NCBI GenBank assembly: GCA_033032865.1
Contig: JAWHQI010000527.1
Span: 372,001-436,000 of the forward strand
Reading direction: 5' to 3'
Length of the DNA stretch: 64,000 nt
Source: Dactylorhiza incarnata
Taxonomy: Eukaryota > Streptophyta > Magnoliopsida > Asparagales > Orchidaceae
The position numbers and the translations under genes were made by a program. Within the stretch, counting starts at the first letter, position 1; the number at the start of each line of letters is the position of its first letter. Of this stretch, positions 63,736 through 64,000 are shown piece by piece. Under the pieces are notes generated by a model, which ran no database searches, was not told where the DNA came from, and worked only from the letters and a program-made list of their open reading frames with translations.

Positions 63736-64000
63736 GCATGATAGACTCACGCTATCAAGAACTGAAATTGCATGCTTAAACACGTAAGAGATACAATTGC
63801 CAACCCAAGCTCGGCCCAAACTCCTGAGGGCTAGCTCCCTCTAAGAGCCTCTCTCACCTAGGAGAGCTTAACACTAAACAATATCTCACAAGATAAACAA
63901 CAAGGAGACACTACCACTCCTATATATAGGGGAGTGGATAAATACAAAGTACAATAATGCCCATGGTCAACACATACTAATAGAGGCTCGTGGCGGCCAA
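63736..64000 (-). mobile_element. LTR-like fragment related to 32940-33110
   Basis: Begins TATCAAGAACTGAAATTGCA and continues AGATACAATTGCC..., CTCCTGAGGGCTAGCTCC, CTATATATAGGGGAG. It parallels 32954-33110 (TATCAAGAACTAGAACAAG, GGGATACAACTCGCGAGAC, GGGACCTCCTAAGAGCG) in order, though diverged. The TATA-like TATATA lies at about 63922-63928. Runs off the window. Confidence 0.45.

Overview
This is a repeat-saturated stretch of a flowering-plant nuclear genome. Short introns, CBP-type plant HAC exons, Ty1/copia, Ty3/gypsy and hAT families, plant-type LTR promoters and a plastid-like ycf2 fragment all point that way. I cannot name the species. No complete, intact host gene is visible. Nearly everything is transposable elements nested in one another, and most boundaries are fixed by target-site duplications (TSDs) that can be read directly.

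Layout. 1-1330 and 18929-20430 are one CT-rich low-complexity array split by a chain of insertions: a solo LTR (1331-18923, TSD TATGT) holds a hAT transposon (3062-18259, TSD AATGGCAC). That hAT was then hit by an 11.3-kb Tat-lineage gypsy element on the minus strand (3904-15208, TSD ACATG) and by a GC-rich hAT-type MITE (16709-17230, TSD TCCTGGAT). The Tat element carries plus-strand antisense ORFs, one with two recognisable introns (5999-7808). 20690-24740 is a G-rich tandem array. 25071-31016 is a complete but decayed Tork-type copia element on the minus strand (TSD GAAGC). 31997-32258 looks like plastid ycf2 DNA. 32940-34131 is a gypsy remnant.

34132-44148 is an old non-autonomous gypsy element on the plus strand. 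Its 3' LTR was hit by a younger relative on the minus strand (37668-43242, TSD GTAAT) whose LTRs differ by only about 1.3% and which carries one uninterrupted 1001-codon ORF: Gag joined directly to the integrase C-terminal/chromodomain-like tail, with protease, RT, RNase H and integrase core missing. A fragment of a likely autonomous relative lies at 47591-49340.

44308-62749 holds exons of a HAC (p300/CBP-type histone acetyltransferase) gene or pseudogene on the plus strand. A 15.5-kb intron (45478-60982) contains a TRIM-like element, the autonomous gypsy fragment and two related copia elements in sense orientation (50189-55234 and 55830-60810, TSDs ~AGGG and TATAT). The large 3' exon has about four frame disruptions and has lost a TAZ zinc ligand, and the HAT catalytic domain is not in the window. 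62750-64000 is non-coding, with the 3' end of another copia element and an LTR fragment.

How they work together: there is no operon-like cooperation. The content is a record of successive insertions. The most unusual pieces are the non-autonomous Gag-chromodomain family with its probable helper, the spliced antisense gene inside the Tat element, and a palindromic CCGYNCGG-type motif shared by LTRs of unrelated families.
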